A stretch of 64,000 nucleotides of DNA from Pantoea septica (lineage in GTDB: Bacteria > Pseudomonadota > Gammaproteobacteria > Enterobacterales > Enterobacteriaceae), in contig NZ_MLJJ01000004.1 of the NCBI RefSeq assembly GCF_002095575.1, positions 1 through 64,000 on the forward strand. Reading direction: 5' to 3'. Position 1 is the stretch's first letter. Each line of letters opens with the position of its first letter. Below the pieces are notes generated by a model. The model was not told where the DNA came from and ran no database searches. It worked only from the letters and a program-made list of their open reading frames with translations. Positions 10,561-17,180 of this stretch are shown here, piece after piece. The position numbers and the translations under genes were made by a program.

Positions 10561-12075
10561 GCCATCCGCGTGGTGGCGGCCAATGACACCACCGAAGTGG
10601 ATTACGCCACCCAGACCGGCACCCTCACCAACGCCAATACCAGCACCAGCGGCGTGGCGTTGCTAAACGTTAACCTGGGCGGCGCGGTCACCCTTGACGT
10701 ATTGAGGAGCGCGGGCGCCTATCAGTTCAGCGTCGGCGCGGGCGACACCCGTACGGTGACGCTGCACGCCTCGGCCACCAGCCTGGCGGCGCTGACCTCG
10801 ACCTATACGCTCTACCTCTATCAGCAGCAGGCGAACGGCACCTGGGTGGTGAAATCGAGCAACGCCAACTACATCTCTACCTTCCTGACGATAGGGACGC
10901 AGACGGGCGGCAACGTCACCTATAGCAACCTTGGCACCGGCAACTACGCGGTGCTGCTGGGCACCAGTACTGGCGTAAGCGTCCTGCCTGCCACCACCAT
11001 TACCACGACGTCAGATATCACCACCCTGGCCGTCACGGTGGCGGCGACCGTAACGGGCAACCTGCTGGCGAACGACACCAGCTCGGTGGCCGGCACGATT
11101 CCGGCAGGCACGCAGGTGACCACGATAGGCAGCAGCGCCATCTCAGCGACCGGCAATACGGTGATCAACACCACCTACGGCACCCTGACCATCGACGCCA
11201 GAGGTAACTACACCTATGCGCTGAAAGCGGGCCTGGATGTCGATACGGTGCCGGCCACGGATGTGTTTACCTACTCGGTGCGCGACGCCAGCGGCGCGGT
11301 GACCTCGGCCACCCTGACCGTGAACCTGCACAACGGCCCGGCGGCAACGCTCTTCTCGGTAAACAGCCTGTTTGCCGAAGCGCACGTCGATGACGGCACC
11401 GCGGCGAGCGGCAGCATCTACGGCGACAGCAGCGCGGCCCACACCGGCGCGCTGAGCATCACCAACGAGGCGGGGCTGACCACCGCCGTCAGCAGCACAG
11501 GCATCACGCTGGTGGCGGGCGACTACGGCACCCTGAGCATCTCTGCCGACGGTCACTACACCTACACCCTGAACTCAGCGGTTAACGTGCAGGATATCGC
11601 GCATAAAGAGGTGTTCAGCTATAGCCTGGCGGCAGCCGACGGCACCATTACCACCAACAGCTTCACCATCGACCTGCATCCGCTTATCACCGGAACCGCA
11701 GGGGCGGATGCGCTGACCAGCAGCGCCTACGACGACACCATCACTGCCGGAGCGGGCGCCGATACCCTGGTGTATCACCTGCTCAACAGCGCGGATGCCG
11801 TCGGCGGCAACGGGCATGACACCTGGACCGATTTCTCTGTCGCCAGCGGCGACAAGATCGATATCAGCAGCTTGCTCGTTGGCTGGAACGACGCGACCAG
11901 CAACGTCAACGACTTCGTGAAGGTAGACCATACCGCCGATGGCAATACCGTCCTGTCGATCGACCGCGACGGCACCGGCACCGCCTACAGCAGTACGCAG
12001 CTGGTCACGCTGGAAGGGGTTAACGTTTCACTGGAGGAGCTACTGCAACAGCCGCACCAGAATCACACGGTCTGA
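1..12075 (+). CDS. Giant BapA/LapA-type Ig-repeat adhesin, type I secreted (5' end outside window)
   Basis: The reading frame is open from base 1, so the N-terminus lies upstream; 4024 residues are visible. About 34 complete Ig-like modules of roughly 100 residues follow one another, each with a G-x-W-S-F core strand, a T-D-A-A-G-N turn and a V-D-T-x-P-P linker; a degenerate 35th ends near 10560. A non-repeat segment (about 10570-11000) and two VCBS-like modules (about 11030-11340 and 11360-11680) follow. The C-terminus has nonapeptide-like glycine/aspartate motifs (TAGAGADTL, VGGNGHDTW) and a hydrophobic strand/helix tail typical of type I secretion targets. I noticed no cysteine. The exporter genes follow directly. 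The likely role is cell-surface adhesion and biofilm formation, as for Salmonella BapA. The family is clear; orthology to BapA itself is not provable without the N-terminus. Confidence 0.93.
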   Translation, partial: FVELADGDTTRDATPVLSGLTTAGALVTLYNGDAVIGSVTADAAGQWSFTPAALDDGSYAFRADTANADGSVTPSPVLTITIDSVVPDAVSGLQLSSDASGALVPVTTGATNDTSPVLSGTAEPGSIVTVSDGGNVLGSAAVGPDGSWSFTTPALSEGAHSLSATVTDAAGNASGASAPITFDVDSTPPATIVDLVLSDNRGGTLQPIGAGGSTSSTTPTLSGSAEPGSVVTVADGDRVLGSATVNADGSWSFISPALGEGGHSLTATVTDLAGNSGPASAPLAFNVDTVAPAAVSNLVITDNYGDATGQLASGDTTDDRTPTLSGQGEPNALVTIYDGQVVLGYTTVDTDGSWSFTTPTLSSGAHSLTTTLTDPAGNVGPASDAFAITVDGTLPPASTPLEAINETGSTAAPLNDGATTNNDSPVLSGLADPNSVVTLYDGQTLIGSTTADGSGQWSFRLFSLSNGLHAFYATIVRPDGATSNAGPLNITVDTVAPSAADNLQLTGDNGSTSAPIGDGSTISDPSPVLSGTGEPGSTVSVSDNGNLLGTATVDNNGNWRFATPALAEGPHSLTTTVTDIAGNVGPASAPLSFTVDTTPPAAASNLVVTDDVGGSQGTLASGDTTDDNTPTLSGQAEAGALVNVYEGDVLLGSAVADGSGNWSVTTIALSNGNHSMTVVVTDAAGNVSLATPAFNLNIQAGLPPATVSLEAIDDSGSPLLPLANGASTQDTTPILSGLATAGALVTLFSNGDALGSVTADANGQWNFTPAALADGTYTFLASYTDATGNLIESTPLTLTIDTVAPTAAADIALTDANGDPVGTDAPTSNSTPTLSGSAEPGSIVTVSDGDQVLGTATAGADGSWSFTTPTLADGDHSLTAVVTDAAGNASPASEPVAITVDTLPPSLPADVVLSNDGAPIASGSLINNATPVMSGSAEPGSIVTISDGDTPLGSVTVGNDGNWSFTTPTLGEGDHSLSAVATDAAGNSSSATTPVLVSIDTVAPTAAGDLLLSSDQSGTPVPIAGTVTNDPTPVLSGTAEAGGFVTVYDGDTALGSATVGSDGSWSFTAPALSEGDHSLTAVVTDAAGNAGPASEAVAITVDTTPPAGAGDLLLTNESGTAIAADGVTNSAAPVLSGTAEAGSLIVVSDGDQVLGSVTAADDGSWSFTSPQLDDGPHSLSATVTDSVGNASAPTTPLNFTVDTLPPAAALGLTLVDDQSGATIPANGATNDTTPVLSGTAEPGGVVTIFDGATELGSVAVDADGNWSFTIPTLASGDHSLTATVTDAAGNTGDASAAYLFSVDLTAPAAPADLLLTNDGSNTSIAAGSQTNDTTPVLSGTAAAGGTVTVLDGATVLGTATVDADGNWSFTAPTLSEGAHSLSATVTDATGNSSAPSESIGFSIDTGAPAAAADLLLTNDASDTAIAAGGTTNDSTPVLSGTAEPGGTVSISNGATLLATVPVAADGSWSYTLPTLAEGSYSLTTVVTDAAGNVGPTSDAFNFSVDTTAPTLPDDVVVNNNAGQTLVPIAEGSTVNDATPELTGTAEAGSIVTVFDGDTALGSVTAGSDGSWIFITPELADGPHSLSVNVTDAAGNSSGNTPAISFTVDTAAPEAATELALTNDLTGAAIQAGGLTNDNTPVLSGTATGGSIVTVLDGTAVLGSATVADDGSWSFTTPTLNDGAHSLSAIVTDAAGNASAASEAIALNVDTQPPAAVTSLALTNDSGTEGVAIPNGGLTDDSTPVLSGLAEAGGTVAVYEGTTLLGSVAVNDDGSWSFTPSALDDGTHTFTVTPTDAAGNAGASAAISVVVDATAPEAALDIALNSDSGATPVAIADGDTTSDSTPLLSGSGEAGSIVTVYDGANALGTTTVGANGLWSFSVPTLSDALHSLTVTLTDAAGNISAPSAAIDFRVDTVAPNVTALTVSSDNGPEPVVLTPNAATSDSTPLLNGSAEPNSLVTIYDGDVVIGSATADEQGEWNFTSPTLADGTHVLSATVTDEIGNVSPRSDTFTIQVDVTQPEPVAALTLSNNAGAAIADGGITSDSTPAISGTAEAGSIVTVYDGTTPIGSVIADNSGAWSLTPTTALSDALHTLNVTVTDAAGNISATISTTLTVDTIAPQPVATFDIYDTNGATPVLIASDGYTNDDTPVLRGTAEAGATVNIYEGDSLLGTATVNQNGVWRFETGTLTDGQYTFTVSVTDAAGNVSTEAQPYTINVDLTPPAAIADLAVSDDAGATSGPLANGAVTDDNTPTLSGTAEAGSLVSIYDGDTLLGSVTAGAGGAWSFTTGALSNGPHSFTVTQTDVAGNVGEASTPFAITIENGLPPTTSTLQIADDAGSTLVNLENGAFTDDTTPVVSGTASAGTVVTILDGTTTLGSVTVGAGGVWSFTPAALAEGPHSINITTVDATGNPGASAGPIAITIDTTPPAAATALLLNNNNGATPVEIANGTATNDNTPQLSGTTEAGALVTVYDGDTVIGSTTAGAGGAWSFVSPLLTNGPHALSVTVTDAAGNLSGRSEAVAFTVDTITPAPAASLVITNDATDTTVPNGGFTNDDTPVVSGTAEAGSLVTIYDGATALGSVTADAGGSWRFVSRALSQGTHTLSARVTDAAGNVSAPSSTATVVVDTAAPAPVTLAASNNNGSTATPIASNGTTNDSTPLLTGTAEAGSRILISDGNTVLGSVTAGSNGQWSFTTPTLADGPHTLSVTATDAAGNTSEAVLLTLTVATAAPAPVADLTVSDNVGGVQGGLANGAVTDDATPTLTGTTGAGNIVTVYDGTTLLGSVTAGTNGVWTFTTGALSNGAHTLNVTVTNAAGNTSAATPFNLTVDTVAPAASTLVVTNDAANVTVPNGGTTNDNTPVLSGTAEAGSVVTLYDGTTTLGTATVGTGGAWSFTSAVLAEGAHALRVTVTDPAGNVSGSTTASIVVDTTPPAAVTLAASNNNGSTPVPIANNGSTNDNTPALTGTAEAGSRVTITDGTTVLGSVTAGSNGQWSFVTPTLADGPHTLSVTATDAVGNTSAPTTVTLNIDTTAPAPVANLAISDNVGTIQGDLANGAVTDDNTPTLRGTAEAGATVIVYDGTTALGSVTAGADGAWSFTTAALSNGVHPLSVTVRDALGNTSTASATVSVTVDTVPPAASTLQILNDVTGTVVANGGSTNDNTPTLSGTAEAGSRVTIFDGTTVLGTATAGASGAWSFTTSALTQGTHPLSVTVTDPAGNVSGATAATVIVDTTVPAAVSALTVSNNNGSTPVTIPNGGVTNDNTPLLSGSGEVGARISVYEGATLLGTTTVGSNGQWSLISPTLASGPHTLTVTATDAAGNVSPGVNATLTIDTTAPAASTLVITNDSVTPTVTVPSGGATRDTTPVLSGTAEAGATVSIFDGTTLLGTAIAGNSGAWSFTTSTLTQGVHPLSVTVTDPAGNVSGTTTANVTIDSVAPTAVTGLAINSAGTTLTGSGEAGATVTVRDAGGNAIGSGTVAANGSFSLTLTTAQTTGASLSVTQADRAGNVSPAATVLGAIRVVAANDTTEVDYATQTGTLTNANTSTSGVALLNVNLGGAVTLDVLRSAGAYQFSVGAGDTRTVTLHASATSLAALTSTYTLYLYQQQANGTWVVKSSNANYISTFLTIGTQTGGNVTYSNLGTGNYAVLLGTSTGVSVLPATTITTTSDITTLAVTVAATVTGNLLANDTSSVAGTIPAGTQVTTIGSSAISATGNTVINTTYGTLTIDARGNYTYALKAGLDVDTVPATDVFTYSVRDASGAVTSATLTVNLHNGPAATLFSVNSLFAEAHVDDGTAASGSIYGDSSAAHTGALSITNEAGLTTAVSSTGITLVAGDYGTLSISADGHYTYTLNSAVNVQDIAHKEVFSYSLAAADGTITTNSFTIDLHPLITGTAGADALTSSAYDDTITAGAGADTLVYHLLNSADAVGGNGHDTWTDFSVASGDKIDISSLLVGWNDATSNVNDFVKVDHTADGNTVLSIDRDGTGTAYSSTQLVTLEGVNVSLEELLQQPHQNHTV

Positions 12076-12106
12076 TCGCCGTGATGTCTGGCAGGGAAGC
12101 ATTATC

Positions 12107-12130
12107 GGGCGCAGGGATGCGCCCCTTTCT
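12107..12130 (+). terminator. Weak terminator/attenuator between adhesin and exporter genes
   Basis: A GGGCGCA/TGCGCCC stem with a GGGA loop is followed by CTTTCT, 31 bp after the adhesin stop and 21 bp before the outer-membrane factor start. The U-tract is short, so partial readthrough into the secretion genes is expected. The structure is seen; the attenuation role is inferred. Confidence 0.5.
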
Positions 12131-12151
12131 CTAACTGACGAGTGGAAAACG

Positions 12152-13603
12152 ATGGATCGGATGCAATCAAGCGCAACATATCGCCGTTCTTTTAAGCTCA
12201 GCGTTCTCTGTGCTGGCATCGCTTTTTTTACAACTTCCTCTCTGGCGGCCGGCAGCGACCTGATGCAGTCGGCCAGCCAGATCACCGCCACCGGCCTGGC
12301 GCAACAGCAGGATCTCCCTTCATTGACCGGCGAAAGCGCCGAACCGGCGCTGGCGCGCGTGCCCGACTCTCTGACTATCAATCAGGCGGTGCAGCGGGCG
12401 ATCCAGTGGCATCCCGATATCGCCGAAGCGGTGGGAAAGCTGCTTGAGCAGGCGGATCAGGTGGACGTGGCGAAAGCCAAATACTATCCGCAGATCAGCG
12501 GCGGCATGAATAACGGTTACAGCAACAGCTACAGCGAGAAGGGCTACAGCCCCTCGTTCGTGCTGTCGGTCTCCCAAATGCTCTACGACTTCGGCAAGGT
12601 CAGCAGCTCGGTGCGCTCCGCCGAGGCGGGCGTCGCCCAGCAGCAGGCCAACGTGCTGGTGAGCATCGACACCGTGGCGCACGATACGGCCGCCGCGCTG
12701 GTGCAGGTGCAGGGCTATCAGCAGCTGGTGAAGATCGCGCAGGAGCAGCTATCGGCGCTGATGAAAATCGGCGATCTCGCGCGTCAGCGCAACAATGAAG
12801 GCGCCGCCTCGCTCTCCGACGCGACGCAAACCGACGCGCGTATCGAAGGGGCGCGCACCGTGCTGACGCAGTATCAGGCCAACCTCGACCGCTGGCGCGC
12901 CACGCTGGCGACCTATCTCGGCTGGCCGCTGGTGAAAGAGGTCAGCGACGACTTTCCCGCCAGCCTGGCGCGTTCATGCGATGCCGCGAAAAGCGACGAC
13001 CGCACCATTCCGGCGGTGCTCGCCGCCTGGGCGCAGGCCAACGAGGCGCAGGCGAAGCTGGACAACGCCAACGCGCAGATGCTGCCTACCATTTCGCTGG
13101 AGCCGCAGGTAACGCACTACCTCAACAATCACTACGCCAGCAGCGAGACGCTGGATCGCACGCAATATTCCGCCTGGGTCAAAGTCGAGATGCCGCTCTA
13201 TCAGGGCGGCGGCATGACCGCCAGCCGCAACGCCGCCGCCAACGCGCTGACCGCCGCCAACGCGGCGGTCAATTCGGCGCGGCTGAAGGCGCGCCAGCAG
13301 CTAAACGAATCGCAGAGCCAGTCGCAAAGCCTGGCGCTCAGCCTGGCGATTCAGGCGCGCCAGCAGCGGCTGGGCGAGAAAACGCAGGCGCTTTATCAGG
13401 ATCAATATCTGCAGCTCGGCACCCGTCCGCTGCTCGACGTGCTCAACGCCGAGCAGGAGGTGTTCCAGACGCGCTTTACGCTGCAGCAAACCATCAGCCA
13501 GTTGCGCGCGCTGCAGCTCGACTGCCTTTACAGCACCGGCCATATGCGGTCGGCGTTCGCCCTGAATAATCAGCGGATCCAGTCCGTGGAGATCCAGCCA
13601 TGA
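12152..13603 (+). CDS. TolC-family outer-membrane factor of the adhesin type I secretion system
   Basis: A 483-residue TolC-like outer-membrane efflux protein that should form the trimeric channel through which the upstream adhesin leaves the cell (BapB/LapE role). A signal peptide (basic YRR near residue 10, hydrophobic stretch, cleavage near SLAA about residue 33) precedes two repeated alpha-helical/beta halves; motifs such as QMLYDFGKV and the second-half counterpart MPLYQGG mark the membrane strands. The frame is open farther upstream, but the Met at 12152 gives the signal peptide and has a purine-rich GTGGAA upstream. It overlaps the ABC exporter gene by 4 bp (ATGA), which indicates translational coupling. 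Confidence 0.9.
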   Translation: MDRMQSSATYRRSFKLSVLCAGIAFFTTSSLAAGSDLMQSASQITATGLAQQQDLPSLTGESAEPALARVPDSLTINQAVQRAIQWHPDIAEAVGKLLEQADQVDVAKAKYYPQISGGMNNGYSNSYSEKGYSPSFVLSVSQMLYDFGKVSSSVRSAEAGVAQQQANVLVSIDTVAHDTAAALVQVQGYQQLVKIAQEQLSALMKIGDLARQRNNEGAASLSDATQTDARIEGARTVLTQYQANLDRWRATLATYLGWPLVKEVSDDFPASLARSCDAAKSDDRTIPAVLAAWAQANEAQAKLDNANAQMLPTISLEPQVTHYLNNHYASSETLDRTQYSAWVKVEMPLYQGGGMTASRNAAANALTAANAAVNSARLKARQQLNESQSQSQSLALSLAIQARQQRLGEKTQALYQDQYLQLGTRPLLDVLNAEQEVFQTRFTLQQTISQLRALQLDCLYSTGHMRSAFALNNQRIQSVEIQP

Positions 13604-15780
13604 CGCAAATGCAGCTTCCAGATTCGCCCGCCGGCAAGGCCGAGGGGGCCGAAGGCGGGGTGCCGCTCCAGGGCTGGGCCACAGCCATTATCCTGATCGC
13701 CGCGCACTATCGTCTGCCCTGTTCGCCGGGCATGATCCTCGCCGCCAGCGAGTGGCAGGGCAAACAGACGCGCGACAAGGCGCTGCGCCACCTGGCGCGC
13801 CAGGCGGGCATGTCGCTGCAGCTTTACCAGGATAATAAGTGGGAGATTAACCACTGGCGGCTGCCGCTGGCGGTGGAGCTGGCGGACGGCCAGGTCGGGG
13901 TCATCGTCAGCTTCGACGGCGAAGACGAAGTGCGGGTGCACTTCAGCGGCGACGAGCAGCCGACGCCGCTGGCGCTCGGAACGCTCTTGCCCGACATCCG
14001 CTTCGCCGCCGCTTTTCGCCCGCTCACCGCCGCCAAAGATAGCCGCGTCGACCGCTATCTGGAGACCCTGAAGCCCGACTGGCTGCGGCGCCTGGTACTG
14101 CGCGATCTGCGCCCTTACGGCTACGTAATGCTGGGATCCTTCCTTATCAACCTGCTGGCGCTGGTGGGGATTATCTTCTCGATGCAGGTCTATGACCGGG
14201 TGATCCCGGCGCAGTCCTACCCCACGCTCTACGTGCTCTACGGCGGGGTGATTATCTCGGTGATCTTTACCTATATTCTGCGCGTCGGGCGCGATCACGT
14301 GACCGATATACTCGGCAAGCGCGCCGATATGCGCGTCTCCGATCGGGTGTTCGGCCATGCGCTGCGGCTGCGCAACAGCGCGATTCCGCGATCCACCGGC
14401 ACCTTTATCTCTCAGCTGCGCGAGCTGGAGGCGATCCGCGAAATGGTGACCTCGACCACCGTCAGCTCAATCGTCGATATGCCGTTTTTCCTGCTGTTTA
14501 TGCTGGTCATGGCGATTATCGCGCCGCAGCTGGCGTGGATCGCGCCGGTGGCGGTGATCCTGATGATCCTGCCCGGCGTGCTGAAGCAGAAAACCCTGGC
14601 GAGGCTGGCGCACCAGTCGCTGAAAGAGTCGACCCTGCGCAATGCGGTGCTGGTAGAGAGCGTGCAGGGGCTGGAGGATATCAAGCTGATGCAGGCGGAG
14701 GATCGCTTTCTGCAGCAGTGGAACAGCTATATCCGCATCACGGCGCAGTCCGGCGTGGAGATGCGCAAAGTCATGCACTCGCTGATCAGCTGGGGCGTAA
14801 CGGTGCAGGGGCTGGTCTATGCCAGCGTGATCGTGATCGGCGCGCCGATGGTGATCAACGGCGACATCACCACCGGCGCCATCGTCGCGGCGTCGCTGCT
14901 CTCGTCGCGCATGATCGCGCCGATGGGCACCCTGTGCGGCGTGCTGGCGCGCTGGCAGCAGGTCAAGGCGGCGAAAACCAGCCTCGACGCGCTGATGGCG
15001 CTGCCGGTCGAGAACAGCAAAGACGAAACCCGCATTCACTGCCCGGTGCTGTTTGGCCACTACCAGTTTAGCGAGGCGATGTTTCGCTACTACAGCGACT
15101 CCGCCACCATCGCGCTGCGCATCAAAAGCCTGACCATCAAGCCGGGCGAGCGCGTCGCCGTGCTGGGCCGCAACGGATCGGGCAAGTCGACGCTGCTGCA
15201 GGCGATGATCGGCGGCATGGATCTGGTGGGCGGCGAACTGCGGCTCGACAACCTGAGCCTGCCGCATATCGATCTCGCCGACGTGCGGCGCAATGTCGGC
15301 CTGATGACGCAGAACGCGCGGCTGTTCCACGGCACGCTGCGCGAAAACCTGACGATGGGGGCGGCGCACGCCAGCGACGAAGCGATCTTCGCCGCGCTGA
15401 CGGTGAGCGGCGGCGCGGACTTTATTCGCCGGCTGCCGCTCGGCCTCGATCATCCGGTGATGGAGGGCGGCGTCGGGCTGTCCGGCGGACAGCGGCAGTC
15501 GGTGCTGCTGGCGCGCATGCTGCTGCGCGATCCCAATATCGTGCTGCTGGACGAGCCGACCGCCTCGCTGGACGACCATACCGAAAAAGAGTTTATCGAA
15601 CGGCTCGGCCAGTGGCTCAACGGCCGCACGCTGGTAGTGGCGACCCACCGCGCCGCCATTCTCGCGCTGGTGGATCGCGTGCTGGTATTAAAAGAGGGAC
15701 AGCTGGTGATGGACAGCCCGAAAGAGAGCGCGCTGCCGCCTGCGCGGCAGGCGCTCAATCGCCCGGAGGATCAGGCATGA
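13600..15780 (+). CDS. Type I secretion ABC permease/ATPase with C39-like domain (LapB/BapC type)
   Basis: A 726-residue inner-membrane exporter. Residues about 20-135 form a peptidase-C39-like domain without a catalytic Cys near its start (the region reads LQGWATAIILIAAHY), so it should bind but not cleave substrate, as in RTX and LapA exporters. Residues about 165-450 are the transmembrane domain. The nucleotide-binding domain has Walker A GRNGSGKST (523-531), signature LSGGQ (627-631), Walker B ending LLDE (649-652) and the switch His683. It overlaps both neighbours by 4 bp (ATGA at each junction). By position and domain set it energises export of the upstream adhesin. Confidence 0.93.
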   Translation: MTQMQLPDSPAGKAEGAEGGVPLQGWATAIILIAAHYRLPCSPGMILAASEWQGKQTRDKALRHLARQAGMSLQLYQDNKWEINHWRLPLAVELADGQVGVIVSFDGEDEVRVHFSGDEQPTPLALGTLLPDIRFAAAFRPLTAAKDSRVDRYLETLKPDWLRRLVLRDLRPYGYVMLGSFLINLLALVGIIFSMQVYDRVIPAQSYPTLYVLYGGVIISVIFTYILRVGRDHVTDILGKRADMRVSDRVFGHALRLRNSAIPRSTGTFISQLRELEAIREMVTSTTVSSIVDMPFFLLFMLVMAIIAPQLAWIAPVAVILMILPGVLKQKTLARLAHQSLKESTLRNAVLVESVQGLEDIKLMQAEDRFLQQWNSYIRITAQSGVEMRKVMHSLISWGVTVQGLVYASVIVIGAPMVINGDITTGAIVAASLLSSRMIAPMGTLCGVLARWQQVKAAKTSLDALMALPVENSKDETRIHCPVLFGHYQFSEAMFRYYSDSATIALRIKSLTIKPGERVAVLGRNGSGKSTLLQAMIGGMDLVGGELRLDNLSLPHIDLADVRRNVGLMTQNARLFHGTLRENLTMGAAHASDEAIFAALTVSGGADFIRRLPLGLDHPVMEGGVGLSGGQRQSVLLARMLLRDPNIVLLDEPTASLDDHTEKEFIERLGQWLNGRTLVVATHRAAILALVDRVLVLKEGQLVMDSPKESALPPARQALNRPEDQA

Positions 15781-16997
15781 GCGAGCTATCGACAAAACTG
15801 CGGCTGGTGGCGCCCGAAGCGGAGACTTCAGACGATCTTAACGGCGATCTGCGCTCGGAAGCCTACTACAGCGGCTCGGTGCGCCTGATCGTCATCAGTT
15901 TTTTTCTGCTGATGGCGGGCCTGATCTGGGCATGGTTCGGCGTGCTGGACGAGGTGTCGACCGGCACCGGCAAAGTGATCCCCAGTTCGCGCGATCAGGT
16001 GCTGAGCTCGCTGGAAGGCGGGATCCTCGCCGAGCTTAACGTGCACGAAGGAGATCGGGTCGAGGCGGGACAGATAGTGGCGAAGCTCGATCCGACGCGA
16101 TCTGTCTCCAGCGTCGGCGAAAGCGCGGCGCGCTACCGGGCCGCGCTGGCGGCCAGCGCGCGGCTCTACGCCGAGGTGAACGATCAGCCTTTGCGTTTTC
16201 CCGACGAGCTGAAGGCCTTCCCCGATCTGATCGCTTCGGAAACTCGCCTCTACACCACCCGACGCGCGCAGTTAAAAGACGCGACGGCGCAGATCCAGCA
16301 GTCCCTGGGGCTGGCCAACCGCGAGCTGGGCATTACTCAGCGGCTGGCGAAAAGCGGCGCTGCCAGCAGCGTCGAGGTGCTGCGGCTGCAGCGCGACAAG
16401 TCCGATCTGGAGCTGAAGCTCACCGATATGCGCTCGCAGTATTACGTGCAGGCGCGCGAGGATCTGGCGAAGGCGTCGGCGGAAGCGGACAGCCTGGCGC
16501 AAACGGTGAAGGGGCGCGAAGATACCGTCAGCCGCCTGACCCTGCGCTCGCCGATGCGCGGCATCGTGAAAAACATCAAGGTCACCACCGTCGGCGGGGT
16601 GATCCCGCCCAACGGCGAACTGATGAATATCGTGCCGATGGATGACCGCCTGCTGATCGAGGCGCGCCTCTCGCCGCGCGATATCGCCTTTATCCATCCG
16701 GGCCAGAAGGCGCTGGTGAAGATCTCCGCCTATGATTACGCGATCTACGGCGGGCTGCACGGCGTGGTGGAGAGCATCTCGCCCGACACCATTCAGGATG
16801 AGGTGAAGCCGGAGATCTACTACTATCGCGTCTTTATCCGCACCGATACCGACTACGTGCAGAACAAAGCGGGACGCCGCTTCGCAATCAGCCCCGGCAT
16901 GGTTTCTACGGTCGATATCAAGACCGGCGAGAAAACGGTGATGGACTATCTGGTCAAGCCGTTTAACCGCGCCAAAGAGGCGCTGCGAGAACGTTAA
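15777..16997 (+). CDS. HlyD-family periplasmic adaptor of the type I secretion system
   Basis: A 406-residue membrane-fusion protein (LapC/BapD role) linking the ABC exporter to the TolC-like channel. It has a short cytoplasmic N-terminus, one transmembrane helix at residues about 36-57, a lipoyl-like half-motif (LEGGILAELNVHEGD), a long alpha-helical hairpin (about 110-250), the second lipoyl half (LRSPMRGIVKNIKV) and a C-terminal beta-barrel domain. The start is the ATG overlapping the exporter stop; the frame extends farther upstream, but that part lies inside the exporter gene. Last gene of the operon, followed by a strong terminator. Confidence 0.92.
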   Translation: MSELSTKLRLVAPEAETSDDLNGDLRSEAYYSGSVRLIVISFFLLMAGLIWAWFGVLDEVSTGTGKVIPSSRDQVLSSLEGGILAELNVHEGDRVEAGQIVAKLDPTRSVSSVGESAARYRAALAASARLYAEVNDQPLRFPDELKAFPDLIASETRLYTTRRAQLKDATAQIQQSLGLANRELGITQRLAKSGAASSVEVLRLQRDKSDLELKLTDMRSQYYVQAREDLAKASAEADSLAQTVKGREDTVSRLTLRSPMRGIVKNIKVTTVGGVIPPNGELMNIVPMDDRLLIEARLSPRDIAFIHPGQKALVKISAYDYAIYGGLHGVVESISPDTIQDEVKPEIYYYRVFIRTDTDYVQNKAGRRFAISPGMVSTVDIKTGEKTVMDYLVKPFNRAKEALRER

Positions 16998-17087
16998 TGC
17001 GATCCCAACAAACGCGTTTCCGGCGCGTCGCGCATTGCAGCGCGCGCCGAACTCCGCAATAATTGCGTAAACTGCGGCAACGCAAAC

Positions 17088-17131
17088 ATCCCTTCCTCGT
17101 CGGGCTTAACGACGCGGAGGGGATTTTTTTT
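17088..17131 (+). terminator. Rho-independent terminator after the secretion operon
   Basis: A long imperfect stem (ATCCCTTCC...GGAGGGGAT, loop GGGCTTAA) is followed by eight T residues. A second GC hairpin lies just upstream (17022-17048). It separates the type I secretion genes from speB. Confidence 0.85.
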
Positions 17132-17180
17132 ATCTGGCCTTCACCTGTAACTTAATGCCATGCGGCAGCGAGGATGATTT

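Noticed and set aside
174..11981. Very long open frames on the minus strand across the adhesin (for example 2707-5667 and 5845-8424)
   Set aside because: They are antisense to a clear repeat protein, have arginine-rich low-complexity translations without domains, and arise from GC-rich repeated codons.
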